Positions 35,690 through 44,394 of a stretch of DNA of 64,000 nucleotides are shown one piece after another. Position 1 is the first letter of the stretch, and each line of letters begins with the position of its first letter. The notes under the pieces were generated by a model. It was given only the letters and a program-made list of their open reading frames with translations. It was not told the origin of the DNA and searched no databases. Made by a program: the position numbers and the translations under genes. The stretch comes from Aquificota bacterium. Its GTDB lineage: Bacteria > Aquificota > Aquificia > Aquificales > Hydrogenothermaceae. The stretch lies in contig JAADDZ010000021.1 of the NCBI GenBank assembly GCA_013153635.1, positions 35,905-99,904 on the forward strand, read 5' to 3'.

Positions 35690-37222
35690 CTACCTACCTC
35701 TCCTACTCCATGCTATCTTTACTAAAACCACCCCTAAAACGATAACAAAAATGATAAAACCTCTAGCCACCCATATAGAGATACCTGTTTTAGCCAAAGC
35801 AGAAGGTAGAGACTCAACAACCCAAGACACAAGAATAACTAATAAAAACAGCGGAGACACATATTTGAGAATGTAATAAAACACAGAAGGTACCCTTATA
35901 TCTGCGTACCTATTTAATTCCTCCCACGCTCTTTTAGAATCCAAAATCCACATAAAAAGTATCGCCTCCAAAAGAGCAAAAACAGCCAAAGCCAAAGTCC
36001 CTATCCAAAAATCAAGCTCATCTAAAGCACCTTTAAAGAAAATAGGGATATGGGCAGTCACAAATAAAAACATACCTAGATACATAACAGCTTTCTTTCT
36101 TGGAAGGTTAAACTCATCTTCAAGAAACGCTATAGCAGGTTGAGATAAAGCTATCGAAGAAGTAACCCCAGCAAAAAAGAGAAGCAAAAACCATAAAAAC
36201 CCAAAAAACTCCCCAAAAGGAGTATTGGCAAATATAGCAGGAAGAGCGATAAACCCAAGACTAAACGCCCCCTCCTGTGCTATCTGTTTAGTAGCAACAG
36301 CACCAAAAAAAATAACAGAAGCAGTAATAGCTATAGAAGCACCAAGTACCACCTCTGCAAACTCATTTACAGAAGCAGTAGCCAAAGCATTCAGCGCAAC
36401 ATCACTTTTTGGTTTTAAATAAGAAGCATACGTTAGGATAGCCCCAAAGCCTATACTAAGAGTAAAAAATATCTGTCCTGCCGCCGCTAGCCATACTTGG
36501 GGCTGTGTTAAAGCAGAAAAATCTGGATTCCACAAAAAACCAAAACCATCGAGAAAGTTCCGTCCGTCAGGAGAGGTCAAAGTGATAACCCTAACTAACA
36601 GAACTATAGCCAGAACAAATATTAAAGGAAGAGCAAATCTAGCAACTCTTTCGATACCAGCAGATATACCTCTAAAAAGAATATACAGATTTATAAAAAT
36701 AGTGACAACAAAAAACAGATAAGCCCAAACAGAAGGCTTCAAAAATACATCACTTTCAGACGTAACACCAATAAAAGAACTCAAAAACTCCTCAAAAGGT
36801 CTCAAATAGTCCTTAACAGAACTAGTTATCGTAGTATCAGGTAAACTCCCAAAGAGACTAAAAAAACTAAAAGCCAAAGTCCAAGACTCAACATACGTAT
36901 AATAGACCACCACCACTAGAGGAATAACAACCCCAAGGATACCTAAGTACTTAGCAATAGGGTTTTTCCATATATAATCAAAAACAGCAACAGCTGTACC
37001 ATGCCCTCTCTGTCCCCCATATCTACCAAGAGTCCACTCAACCCACAAAAGAGGTAACCCTAACACGATAAAAGAAATCATATAAGGTATCATAAAAGCT
37101 CCGCCACCATGTTCCGCCGCCTGAACAGGAAACCTTAAAAAATTCCCAAGACCTATAGCATTACCAGCAACAGCCAAAATAAGCCCTATCCTTGTACTCC
37201 AATATTCCCTTTTTGGTTGCAT
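35690..37222 (-). CDS. Sodium-dependent NSS/SLC6-type transporter
   Basis: A 510-residue inner-membrane symporter with about 11-12 membrane segments. The first segment carries the signature GLILAVAGNAIGLGNFLRFP, where the unwound helix binds Na+ and substrate. The later segments include FFTLSIGFGAILTYASYL and FLWFLLLFFAGVTSSIAL. The substrate is probably an amino acid, but its identity cannot be read from sequence. The 39-residue protein follows two bases after the stop. It is divergent from hemA. Confidence 0.93.
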   Translation of the reverse strand: MQPKREYWSTRIGLILAVAGNAIGLGNFLRFPVQAAEHGGGAFMIPYMISFIVLGLPLLWVEWTLGRYGGQRGHGTAVAVFDYIWKNPIAKYLGILGVVIPLVVVVYYTYVESWTLAFSFFSLFGSLPDTTITSSVKDYLRPFEEFLSSFIGVTSESDVFLKPSVWAYLFFVVTIFINLYILFRGISAGIERVARFALPLIFVLAIVLLVRVITLTSPDGRNFLDGFGFLWNPDFSALTQPQVWLAAAGQIFFTLSIGFGAILTYASYLKPKSDVALNALATASVNEFAEVVLGASIAITASVIFFGAVATKQIAQEGAFSLGFIALPAIFANTPFGEFFGFLWFLLLFFAGVTSSIALSQPAIAFLEDEFNLPRKKAVMYLGMFLFVTAHIPIFFKGALDELDFWIGTLALAVFALLEAILFMWILDSKRAWEELNRYADIRVPSVFYYILKYVSPLFLLVILVSWVVESLPSALAKTGISIWVARGFIIFVIVLGVVLVKIAWSRRGR

Positions 37223-37253
37223 TTATATATAAACCCTCTTATTATTTTTAAAA

Positions 37254-37284
37254 TTGACTAAATCAAAAATTTAAATACTATAAT
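37254..37284 (+). promoter_or_regulatory. Promoter for hemA
   Basis: TTGACT (37254-37259) and a consensus TATAAT (37279-37284) with a 19-base spacer, slightly long. A palindrome lies 22 bases downstream of the -10 box. Confidence 0.5.
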
Positions 37285-37305
37285 ATTCTATCAGAACAGC
37301 AAAAA

Positions 37306-37320
37306 TTAACCGTCGGTTAA
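37306..37320. promoter_or_regulatory. Perfect palindrome upstream of hemA
   Basis: TTAACCG-T-CGGTTAA, with the right arm also able to pair with the following AACCG (37314-37325). The arms contain more G/C than the surrounding DNA. It lies just after the predicted transcription start, where a bound repressor could block elongation. The cognate regulator is unknown. Confidence 0.5.
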
Positions 37321-37340
37321 AACCGATAAAAAGGTATATT

Positions 37341-38657
37341 ATGATTATTTTTGCGACAGGTTTAAACTACAAAACAGCACCGGTAGAAATAAGAGAAAAA
37401 CTAGCAGTATCAGAAGAACTCTACAGCGAACTACTAGAAAAGATATATTCCCTAGACAGTATCCTTGAAGTGTGCATACTCTCAACATGCAATAGAGTAG
37501 AAATATATGGAGTTACAGACAGTACTCAAGAGACAAAACAAGGAATCCTAGAAATATTTTCAAAACTATCTGGTTTAAAACCAAAAGAGATAGAAAAACA
37601 TATCTTCTTCTATACAGACCACCAAGCGATAAAACATATATTTAGAGTTTCTGCTAGTTTAGACTCTATGGTAATAGGAGAACCCCAGATAGTATGTCAG
37701 TTTAAAGATTCTTTTACAAAAGCAAAAGAATCAAAAGCGGTAAGACATATCCTAACCAGACTGTTTGACAAAGCGATGAATGTATCCAAAAAAATAAGAA
37801 CCCAAACAGGAATTAGTAAAAGAGCAGTCTCTATCAGTTATGCGGCAATAGAGCTTGCAAAAAAAATATTTGAAGACCTAAAAGACAAAAATGTACTGTT
37901 AATAGGTGCTGGAGAAATGGCAGAACTCTCTGCAAAACATCTATCTGCAACAGGAGTAAAACATATATTCGTTTCTAACCGAACATTTGAAAAAGCGGTA
38001 GAATTAGCAGAAAGTTTTGACGGAAGTGCTATAAGATTTGAAAAACTCATAGAATTCTTACCAGAAGCAGACATAATAATAGTATCCACAGGAGCAAAAG
38101 AACCAATATTAAAAAAAGACAACCTAAAACAAGTCATAAAGAAAAGAAAAGGTAACCCAATCTTCATCATAGACATATCTGTACCAAGGAATGTAGCCGA
38201 AGACGTCAACGATATAGAAAACGTGTTTTTATACAACATAGATGACCTAAAAGCAGTAGTAGATGAGAATCTCAAAGAGAGAAAACTACAAGCCCAAATG
38301 GCAGAGATACTTCTAGACGACGAAGTAAGAAAATTCGAAAGGTGGCTTAGACAGTTAAAAGTAACACCAACAATAACTTACATAAGAGATTTTGCAAATG
38401 AAATCAGAGAATACCAATTAGAAAAACTGTTCAATACAATGCCCTATCTAAACGAAAAAGAAAGGGAAAATATAGACCTAGCTGTAAGAGCCATAATAAA
38501 CAAGATTCTACACAGACCCACTATGTACATAAAGGACATAGCCCACAAAGAGAACAACGAAAAGCTGTTAAAAACAGTAGAAGAGCTATTTCACCCGAAA
38601 TGGGACAAAAGAAAAGCAAAATATGAAATAAAAAGCAAGAAAAGAGAAGAAGATTGA
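37341..38657 (+). CDS. hemA: Glutamyl-tRNA reductase
   Basis: Reduces Glu-tRNA(Glu) to glutamate-1-semialdehyde, the start of the C5 heme route. The 438 residues show Cys50 in LSTCNRVE (thioester nucleophile), [25 protein letters not shown] and the NADPH-binding [17 protein letters not shown]. Length is normal. A palindrome precedes the gene and may control it. It is followed by two LPS-transport-like genes, the first overlapping its stop, so they share an mRNA although the pathways differ. Confidence 0.96.
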   Translation: MIIFATGLNYKTAPVEIREKLAVSEELYSELLEKIYSLDSILEVCILSTCNRVEIYGVTDSTQETKQGILEIFSKLSGLKPKEIEKHIFFYTDHQAIKHIFRVSASLDSMVIGEPQIVCQFKDSFTKAKESKAVRHILTRLFDKAMNVSKKIRTQTGISKRAVSISYAAIELAKKIFEDLKDKNVLLIGAGEMAELSAKHLSATGVKHIFVSNRTFEKAVELAESFDGSAIRFEKLIEFLPEADIIIVSTGAKEPILKKDNLKQVIKKRKGNPIFIIDISVPRNVAEDVNDIENVFLYNIDDLKAVVDENLKERKLQAQMAEILLDDEVRKFERWLRQLKVTPTITYIRDFANEIREYQLEKLFNTMPYLNEKERENIDLAVRAIINKILHRPTMYIKDIAHKENNEKLLKTVEELFHPKWDKRKAKYEIKSKKREED

Positions 38658-39187
38658 AACAGATTTTCAAAAACTCTAAATATACATTACTAGTAATAAT
38701 CGTTTTTGTATCTATAGCTTATATACTTAGCGAAATCACAAAGATACTCCAAAAAAAACAGATAGCCGGACTAATATACAAAGAATCAGTAATCAAAGAC
38801 TTTGTTATGGCTGGAGTTGGAGAAGACAACTTCTTACTAAAAGGAAAACTAATAATAGACAAAGGAAATACAGTAGAGATGGAAGAGATAGAGTTCGTCT
38901 ACAAAATCCCACCCTCAAACATAAAGATAAACTCAAGGCGTGCAGTTGTTTTCCTAGAAAAAAAATTAGTAAAACTAAGAGAAAATCTACTTATTCAGCT
39001 AAACAGTATTCTTATAGAAACCCAATCATTAGACATATTTCTAAACAAAAAAATAGCAAAAAACGAAGATAAAGTTATAATAAAATCTAATGGAAACATG
39101 GTTACAAAAGGAAAAAACCTATACATAGATATAAATGTGAATATCCTAAAATTAAAAGATGTTACTACAATAATCAGAGGTTCGTAA
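38654..39187 (+). CDS. LptC-like membrane-anchored protein
   Basis: A 177-residue protein with one N-terminal membrane anchor ([18 protein letters not shown]) and a periplasmic beta-rich domain. Sequence similarity to LptC is weak, but the anchor, the length and the immediately following LptA-like gene support a role in the LPS transport bridge. It starts at a TTG overlapping the hemA stop. Its stop codon is followed directly by the ATG of the next gene. Confidence 0.62.
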   Translation: MKQIFKNSKYTLLVIIVFVSIAYILSEITKILQKKQIAGLIYKESVIKDFVMAGVGEDNFLLKGKLIIDKGNTVEMEEIEFVYKIPPSNIKINSRRAVVFLEKKLVKLRENLLIQLNSILIETQSLDIFLNKKIAKNEDKVIIKSNGNMVTKGKNLYIDINVNILKLKDVTTIIRGS

Positions 39188-39649
39188 ATGGTTAAAAATC
39201 TCCTTACCCTTTTGAGCGTACTTATTTTGGTTTATATAAGTCACCCCGAGCAAAACAAAGAACCCCTCATAATAGAAGCAGAAGAATTTATCTTCACAGG
39301 AGAAGAAAATGTAGCCATATACAAAGGGAACGTAAAAGTAAAAAAAGGAAAATTCAAACTTACAGCCGAAGAAATAAAAGTATTCCTTAGCAAAAATGGA
39401 GAGCTAAAAAAATTAATAGCAAAAGGAAATGTAGAATTTAAACTATCTCAAGACATATGGGGTAAAGCGGAACATGTATCTATAGACAATATTAAACAAA
39501 AAGCAGTACTAAAAGGAAATGCAGAACTACACCATAAGAACACAATCCTCTCCGGAGAAGAAATCATCTTCTACATGAAAGAAAACCGAGTGTTAGTCTA
39601 CGGGGGAAAAGGAAAAAAAGTCCGCACAATAATAATCCCTTCAAAATAA
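39188..39649 (+). CDS. LptA/OstA-like periplasmic LPS transport protein
   Basis: A 153-residue secreted protein: signal peptide at residues 1-20, then the OstA fold with PLIIEAEEFIFTGEENVAIYKGNVKVKKGKFKLTAEEI, the repeated unmodified-strand pattern (YKGNV, AKGNV, LKGNA) seen in LptA. These proteins form the beta-jellyroll bridge that carries lipopolysaccharide from the inner to the outer membrane. It abuts the LptC-like gene with no gap. Other lpt genes are not seen here. Confidence 0.85.
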   Translation: MVKNLLTLLSVLILVYISHPEQNKEPLIIEAEEFIFTGEENVAIYKGNVKVKKGKFKLTAEEIKVFLSKNGELKKLIAKGNVEFKLSQDIWGKAEHVSIDNIKQKAVLKGNAELHHKNTILSGEEIIFYMKENRVLVYGGKGKKVRTIIIPSK

Positions 39650-39656
39650 CCTATAT

Positions 39657-39684
39657 TTGTTTTAAACATCTATTAATTTATAAT
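39657..39684 (+). promoter_or_regulatory. Possible promoter for aroA
   Basis: TTGTTT (39657-39662), a 16-base spacer and TATAAT (39679-39684), about 33 bases before the aroA ATG. Confidence 0.45.
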
Positions 39685-39716
39685 TGAAGATTACAAACTA
39701 GGTTTTTGGAGGATTA

Positions 39717-41021
39717 ATGGAAATCAAGATAGAAAAAGTAAAAAAAGTAGAAGGAGAACTAAGAGTCCCCTCTGACAAATCAATTTCCCATAGAACAGTA
39801 ATAATAGGCTCTTTAGCAAATGGTGTCTCTACGGTAAAACATTTTTTAAAAGCAGGAGACACATTAACAACGATAAACATATATAGAAAATTAGGAGTAC
39901 AGATAGACGAAAGTCAAGGTTTATTATTTATACACGGTATAAATCTTACAGGCTTTAAAGAGCCACAAGACGTATTAGATATGGGAAATTCAGGAACAAC
40001 CACTAGACTCACATTTGGAATACTCGCAGGACAGAGATTTTTCTCTTGTATAACAGGGGACGAGAGCCTGCGAAAAAGACCGATGAAAAGAGTCCTTAAC
40101 CCATTAAAACTGATGGGAGCGCATGTAGATGCTAGACAAAAAGGAGAATTCCTCCCTTCTGCTATAAGAGGAGGAAACCTTAGAGGAATCGAATACCTCA
40201 ACGAAAAATCAAGCGCCCAAGTAAAATCAGCCATTTTACTAGCAGGGCTGTACGCCCAAAGAAAAACAGCAGTGATTGAACCAATAATGTCTAGAAATCA
40301 TACAGAAAACATGCTGAAAATCATGGGAGCAAACATCAAAGAGAAGTTCACAGAAGGAGGATACACAGTAGAGATAAAAGGAGGAAACGAACTAAAACCC
40401 ATAGACATCAATGTCCCAGCAGACCCTTCCTCTGCCTCCTTCTTTGTAGCGGCGGCTGTTATCGTTCCTAACTCTGAAATATTACTAAAAGATGTACTTG
40501 TAAACCCCACAAGAGACGGATTTTTTAGAAAATTAAAACAGATGGGAGCAAACATAGAATATATAAATCACCGAGAAGAAGCAGGAGAACCAGTAGTCGA
40601 CATCATCGCAAAATACTCCCCAGACATGAAAGCCACAACTGTTACAAAAGAAGAAGTCCCCTCAATGATAGATGAAATACCTCTCTTAGCATTAGTAGCA
40701 ACTCAAGCACATGGAGAAACCATCATTCATGGAGCAAGAGAGTTAAGAGTAAAAGAAAGCGACAGGATAAAAGCAACTGTAGAAAACTTAAAAAGAATAG
40801 GTGTAGATACAGTAGAAGAGTTAGAAGATGGAATGATAATCAAAGGGAAAACCAAAATCAAAGGAGGAACTATTGATAGCTACAAAGACCACCGAATTGC
40901 AATGGGATTTAGTATTATCGGTCTTATCTGTGAAGAAGGGATAACGATAAAAGATGCTGACTGTGTATATATATCTTATCCAGAATTCTATGACCATCTA
41001 AAAAAAGTAACCAAATCCTAA
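39717..41021 (+). CDS. aroA: 3-Phosphoshikimate 1-carboxyvinyltransferase (EPSP synthase)
   Basis: Joins PEP to shikimate-3-phosphate in the chorismate pathway that feeds trpE, pabB and menaquinone synthesis. The 434 residues include VPSDKSISHRTVIIGSLANG, LDMGNSGTTTRLTFG (PEP region), SLRKRPMKRV and ELRVKESDRIKA, giving a class II-like pattern. GGAGG lies close to the ATG. Length is normal. It leads a run aroA, response regulator, GT-C protein and NuoE-like gene with small gaps. Confidence 0.96.
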   Translation: MEIKIEKVKKVEGELRVPSDKSISHRTVIIGSLANGVSTVKHFLKAGDTLTTINIYRKLGVQIDESQGLLFIHGINLTGFKEPQDVLDMGNSGTTTRLTFGILAGQRFFSCITGDESLRKRPMKRVLNPLKLMGAHVDARQKGEFLPSAIRGGNLRGIEYLNEKSSAQVKSAILLAGLYAQRKTAVIEPIMSRNHTENMLKIMGANIKEKFTEGGYTVEIKGGNELKPIDINVPADPSSASFFVAAAVIVPNSEILLKDVLVNPTRDGFFRKLKQMGANIEYINHREEAGEPVVDIIAKYSPDMKATTVTKEEVPSMIDEIPLLALVATQAHGETIIHGARELRVKESDRIKATVENLKRIGVDTVEELEDGMIIKGKTKIKGGTIDSYKDHRIAMGFSIIGLICEEGITIKDADCVYISYPEFYDHLKKVTKS

Positions 41022-41038
41022 CAGGAAGGAGAAGAATT

Positions 41039-41722
41039 TTGCACAAGCCTCTAGTCTTCATCATAGAAGATGATGAAGATATAAACGAACTTTTAGCGTA
41101 TAACTTAAAAAAAGAAGGATTCAATGTAAAATCCTTTCTACACGGAAAAGACGCCCTAAACAGTTTAGAAAAAGAAAAACCAGATATTATCCTCTTAGAT
41201 ATTATGTTACCAGACGTTGATGGTTTTGATATATGCAAAAATATCCGTTCAAACCCAAAACTAAACCAAATTCCCATAATTATGCTTACAGCAAAAGACA
41301 CAGAAATAGACAAAGTAGTTGGTCTAGAACTAGGAGCAGACGATTATATAACAAAACCTTTCTCCTTTAGAGAACTAATAGCACGAATAAAAGCGGTACT
41401 TAGAAGATACAAAACATCAGATAGCCTTCCTTACCAAAAAGAAACACAGATTTATCTAGATAAGGATTCCTTTTCTATAGTGGTAAAAGGGAACAAAATT
41501 CCATTAACCAAAAAAGAGTTTAAACTTCTAAACTTATTAATGTCCAACCCCCAAAGAGTATTTGAAAGAGAACAACTACTTGAAAAAGTCTGGGAAGAGA
41601 ACCAGTATGATATTTATGATAGAACTATAGATGTACATATAAGAAAATTAAGAGAAAAGCTAGGAGAATTTGGAGACAAAATCAAAACTGTAAGGGGAGT
41701 AGGATACAAATGGGAAGAATAA
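41039..41722 (+). CDS. OmpR/PhoB-family response regulator
   Basis: A 227-residue transcription factor. The receiver domain (about 1-115) has the acidic pair IIEDDED, the phosphoacceptor Asp in IILLDIMLPDVDG, a Thr in IIMLTAK and the Lys in DYITKPFSF. The C-terminal winged helix (about 130-225) contains LTKKEFKLLNLLMSNP and VRGVGYKWEE. The start is TTG behind AGGAGAAG. No sensor histidine kinase gene is adjacent, so its partner is elsewhere. It overlaps the next gene by 13 bases. Confidence 0.92.
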   Translation: MHKPLVFIIEDDEDINELLAYNLKKEGFNVKSFLHGKDALNSLEKEKPDIILLDIMLPDVDGFDICKNIRSNPKLNQIPIIMLTAKDTEIDKVVGLELGADDYITKPFSFRELIARIKAVLRRYKTSDSLPYQKETQIYLDKDSFSIVVKGNKIPLTKKEFKLLNLLMSNPQRVFEREQLLEKVWEENQYDIYDRTIDVHIRKLREKLGEFGDKIKTVRGVGYKWEE

Positions 41723-43152
41723 ATTCTTTTATAAAAGAATACAAACTAAGCCATACAGGAGCATTTTTAACACTTTTCATACTGTTTTTGATACTTCAGT
41801 TCCAAAGCCCTTGGCTCATTGGATTTGATGGATACTTCCATATAAAGTTTTCTTATCTACTAAGAGACTATTTCTTTATAGATAAACTCCCTTGGCTAAA
41901 ATACACTATCTACAGTGAATACTTTAGAGACCACCATCTCTTATTTCACTATCTTCTCATACCATTTACCTTTGGAGACCTTATGACTTGGGGAAAGATA
42001 GGAGCCGCCTTTTTTATGGCATTTGCCGGTTTTTCCCTTTATCTTATCTTCAAAAGGCTAAATGTACCTTATCCTTTTTTCTGGGCTGTTATCGGTTTTG
42101 CCTCTTCATCTGCCCTTCTCTTTAGATTAGAAATGCTTAGAATCCAAAGCTTATCTTTAGCTTTTTTACTGATTATCTTTCTTTTGAATGCAGAAAAAAG
42201 GTACAAACTACTATTCTTGTTCTCCATGTTATTTGTATACCTTTACGATGCTTTTCCTTTAGTCCTGATTATATCAGGAGCATTTTTTGTTGCAGAATTC
42301 TTTACAGAAAGGAAACTAGAATTTAGATACTTTTTGTACTCTATAGCAGGTATAATCACAGGTCTTATAATAAACCCTTACTTTCCCCAAAACATAACAT
42401 CGTTTTTCTTCAATATATACAGAACATTTTTCCTAAAAGTAGAAGGTATAAAACTAGGCTCTGAATGGTATCCTTATACCTCTTGGGGACTTATTGAAAA
42501 CATGCTTCTAGCCCTTATCATGTTTGGCTTACTTATCCTATTTTTACCTTTTGCAAAAAACATAAAAACAGAAGAGATAGCCGCTCTAGTATTAGCCCTC
42601 ATATTCTTAGTATTTACTATGAAATCTAGAAGGTTCGTAGAGTACAGCCCAGTATTTATAGCCCTAGCTGTTACTCTCATAGCTATGCGGAGAATAGACA
42701 AAAAATTTATAATCGCCTTTCTAGTTATGGCTGTACCTATAGGTATACTTAACTTTTACAAAGCTTCTCAAGAAATCAAAGGGTCTCCAAATCCAGAGAT
42801 ATACAAAAATGCGGCAATCTGGATTAAAAACCATTCAAAAGAGGGAGAAATCGTTTTTAACGCTGATTGGGACGACTTTCCATTTTTATTCTTCTACAAC
42901 CATAAGAATTACTACATAGTAGGTTTAGACCCTATGTACATGTACAAATATGACCCAAAGCTATACCGCCTCTACCAAAAAATAACAAAAGGAAAGATAA
43001 AAAAACCTGCAAAAATCATAAAAGAAAAGTTTAAAGCTTCTTACATCTTTACTGACAGGTATCACAAAAAACTTATAAAAAGACTAAAAGAAGACCCATA
43101 TGCCCAAAAAGTGTACCAAGATTTTTGGACAAAAGTTTACAAAGTAAAATAG
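41710..43152 (+). CDS. GT-C type multi-span membrane protein, possibly a glycosyltransferase
   Basis: A 480-residue protein with about 11-12 membrane segments and a C-terminal soluble part. An early luminal-type loop carries FDGYFHIKF, followed by FRDHHLLFHYLL; the soluble part has NADWDDFPFLFFYN. These positions recall the acidic metal-binding motifs and the WWDYG-like motif of STT3/AglB-type oligosaccharyltransferases, though the match is loose. A simpler lipid-linked sugar transferase, or another membrane protein, is possible. It starts inside the response-regulator gene. Confidence 0.58.
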   Translation: MGRINSFIKEYKLSHTGAFLTLFILFLILQFQSPWLIGFDGYFHIKFSYLLRDYFFIDKLPWLKYTIYSEYFRDHHLLFHYLLIPFTFGDLMTWGKIGAAFFMAFAGFSLYLIFKRLNVPYPFFWAVIGFASSSALLFRLEMLRIQSLSLAFLLIIFLLNAEKRYKLLFLFSMLFVYLYDAFPLVLIISGAFFVAEFFTERKLEFRYFLYSIAGIITGLIINPYFPQNITSFFFNIYRTFFLKVEGIKLGSEWYPYTSWGLIENMLLALIMFGLLILFLPFAKNIKTEEIAALVLALIFLVFTMKSRRFVEYSPVFIALAVTLIAMRRIDKKFIIAFLVMAVPIGILNFYKASQEIKGSPNPEIYKNAAIWIKNHSKEGEIVFNADWDDFPFLFFYNHKNYYIVGLDPMYMYKYDPKLYRLYQKITKGKIKKPAKIIKEKFKASYIFTDRYHKKLIKRLKEDPYAQKVYQDFWTKVYKVK

Positions 43153-43161
43153 ATAAGCCTT

Positions 43162-43686
43162 TTGCAAGGTAATCTCAAATCAGATAAAATAAACAAACTG
43201 ATGAAATATACATACCTCACAGATAGACTTATAAAGAAGATAGATTTTTATGTTCAAAAATACCCTGTAAAAGAGCAGGCGATTATCCCTTCTCTACATG
43301 AGATACTGTACGAATACAGAGACATTCCTCAAAAAGCAGTAGAAGAGTTAGCTGACTACCTAAAAATACCCCTAAACAATATAGAAGGCATCGTATCTTT
43401 TTATGATATGTTTAGACACAAAAAACATGGAGCTAAAAATCATATAAGAGTGTGTAGGAATCTCCCTTGTCACTTAGGAAACTACAAAAACCTACTAACC
43501 ATGCTAGAAAAACTCACAGGGGCAGAGGTAGGTGGTGTCAGCCCTGACAAGAACTGGTACATAGAGTTAGTAGAATGTATCGGCTCTTGTGCTATAGCCC
43601 CAGCTTTTCTCATAAACGATGACCTGTATGACGGAACAAAAATCAAAACAGAAAAAGATTTAGAAAAAATTTTACAAAAATACTAA
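43162..43686 (+). CDS. NuoE-like [2Fe-2S] thioredoxin-fold protein
   Basis: A 174-residue protein matching the 24-kDa subunit of NADH dehydrogenase and related hydrogenases. The four cluster Cys are in RVCRNLPCHLG (C-x4-C) and VECIGSCAIAP (C-x3-C); the helical N-terminal part (IPSLHEILYEYRDIP, then NNIEGIVSFYDMF) is typical. The listed start is a TTG with no clear ribosome site; the ATG at 43201 is an alternative. No NuoF or NuoG gene is beside it, so it may serve another NAD(P)-linked flavoenzyme or hydrogenase. Confidence 0.85.
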   Translation: MQGNLKSDKINKLMKYTYLTDRLIKKIDFYVQKYPVKEQAIIPSLHEILYEYRDIPQKAVEELADYLKIPLNNIEGIVSFYDMFRHKKHGAKNHIRVCRNLPCHLGNYKNLLTMLEKLTGAEVGGVSPDKNWYIELVECIGSCAIAPAFLINDDLYDGTKIKTEKDLEKILQKY

Positions 43687-43689
43687 AGT

Positions 43690-44301
43690 CTACTTCTGTG
43701 GCTCTGGAACATCATGTATCACTATAGGTTTGCCAGCCCACTCTTCCATAATGTTACACGCCACTTGTGTACCTGAACCTGAAGCTGTAGCAAACATAGA
43801 ACTAACCCCTGCAAGAAGACCAGCAACATAAAGACCCTCTTTTACTTTAAAATCTCTATCAGTCTTAATCATCACCTTTCCGGGTCTAGGAGCTTTTTTA
43901 TTTGGAACAACCTCCACATCTAACCCTAAGATATTAAATTCATGGAATCCAGTAGCTAAAACAAGATAATCTCCTACAAACTTTAAGCTACCTTGGGTCT
44001 CTATAACAAAATTACCTTTCTCTCCAGTAGCAGATAAAACCCTATCATTAACAAAATCAACACAACCGTAAAAATCTATCTGCTTCTTTATATACTCTAA
44101 AACCTCTCTTCCTAAAGAACCTTGTTTTACACCGGGAACATTATTTAGCATAGCTTTTAAAAGGTCAGAAGATTGGTTATCAATGACAAGGTATCTTTTG
44201 TTATCAGCCCAAGAGAATTTACCCTTAGCCGAAGCCAATGTTAAAGCACAAGAAAGACCAGAAACACCACCTCCTACTATGAGTACATCATATCTATTCA
44301 T
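43690..44301 (-). CDS. Small FAD/NAD(P)-dependent oxidoreductase, thioredoxin reductase-like
   Basis: A 203-residue flavoprotein. The FAD dinucleotide motif VLIVGGGVSGLSCAL starts at residue 6, and the later LVLATGFHE and GLYVAGLLAG motifs fit the thioredoxin reductase group. There is no CxxC redox pair and the protein is much shorter than thioredoxin reductase (about 310): the central NAD-binding domain appears to be missing, leaving one Rossmann domain. Similar short forms exist. The final GSGTQVACNIMEEW is the FAD-binding end. The substrate is unknown. Confidence 0.75.
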   Translation of the reverse strand: MNRYDVLIVGGGVSGLSCALTLASAKGKFSWADNKRYLVIDNQSSDLLKAMLNNVPGVKQGSLGREVLEYIKKQIDFYGCVDFVNDRVLSATGEKGNFVIETQGSLKFVGDYLVLATGFHEFNILGLDVEVVPNKKAPRPGKVMIKTDRDFKVKEGLYVAGLLAGVSSMFATASGSGTQVACNIMEEWAGKPIVIHDVPEPQK

Positions 44302-44383
44302 TTTCTCCTCCTTTTAAGCGAAATTTTATGTAGAATATTATTTTAAGATGTTAAAAATTTTTACAATCGGATTTGTATATGCT

Positions 44384-44394
44384 TATATTATAAT
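44384..44394 (+). promoter_or_regulatory. -10 region touching the transglycosylase start
   Basis: TATATT (44384-44389) and TATAAT (44389-44394) lie immediately before the ATG at 44395, with TTTACA (44360-44365) 18 bases upstream of the first. Transcription would start on or just after the ATG, suggesting a leaderless message or use of the ATG at 44404. Confidence 0.4.

Noticed and set aside
43690-44301. Complete thioredoxin reductase
   Set aside because: It is about 100 residues too short and has no CxxC pair, so only a related flavoprotein is claimed.
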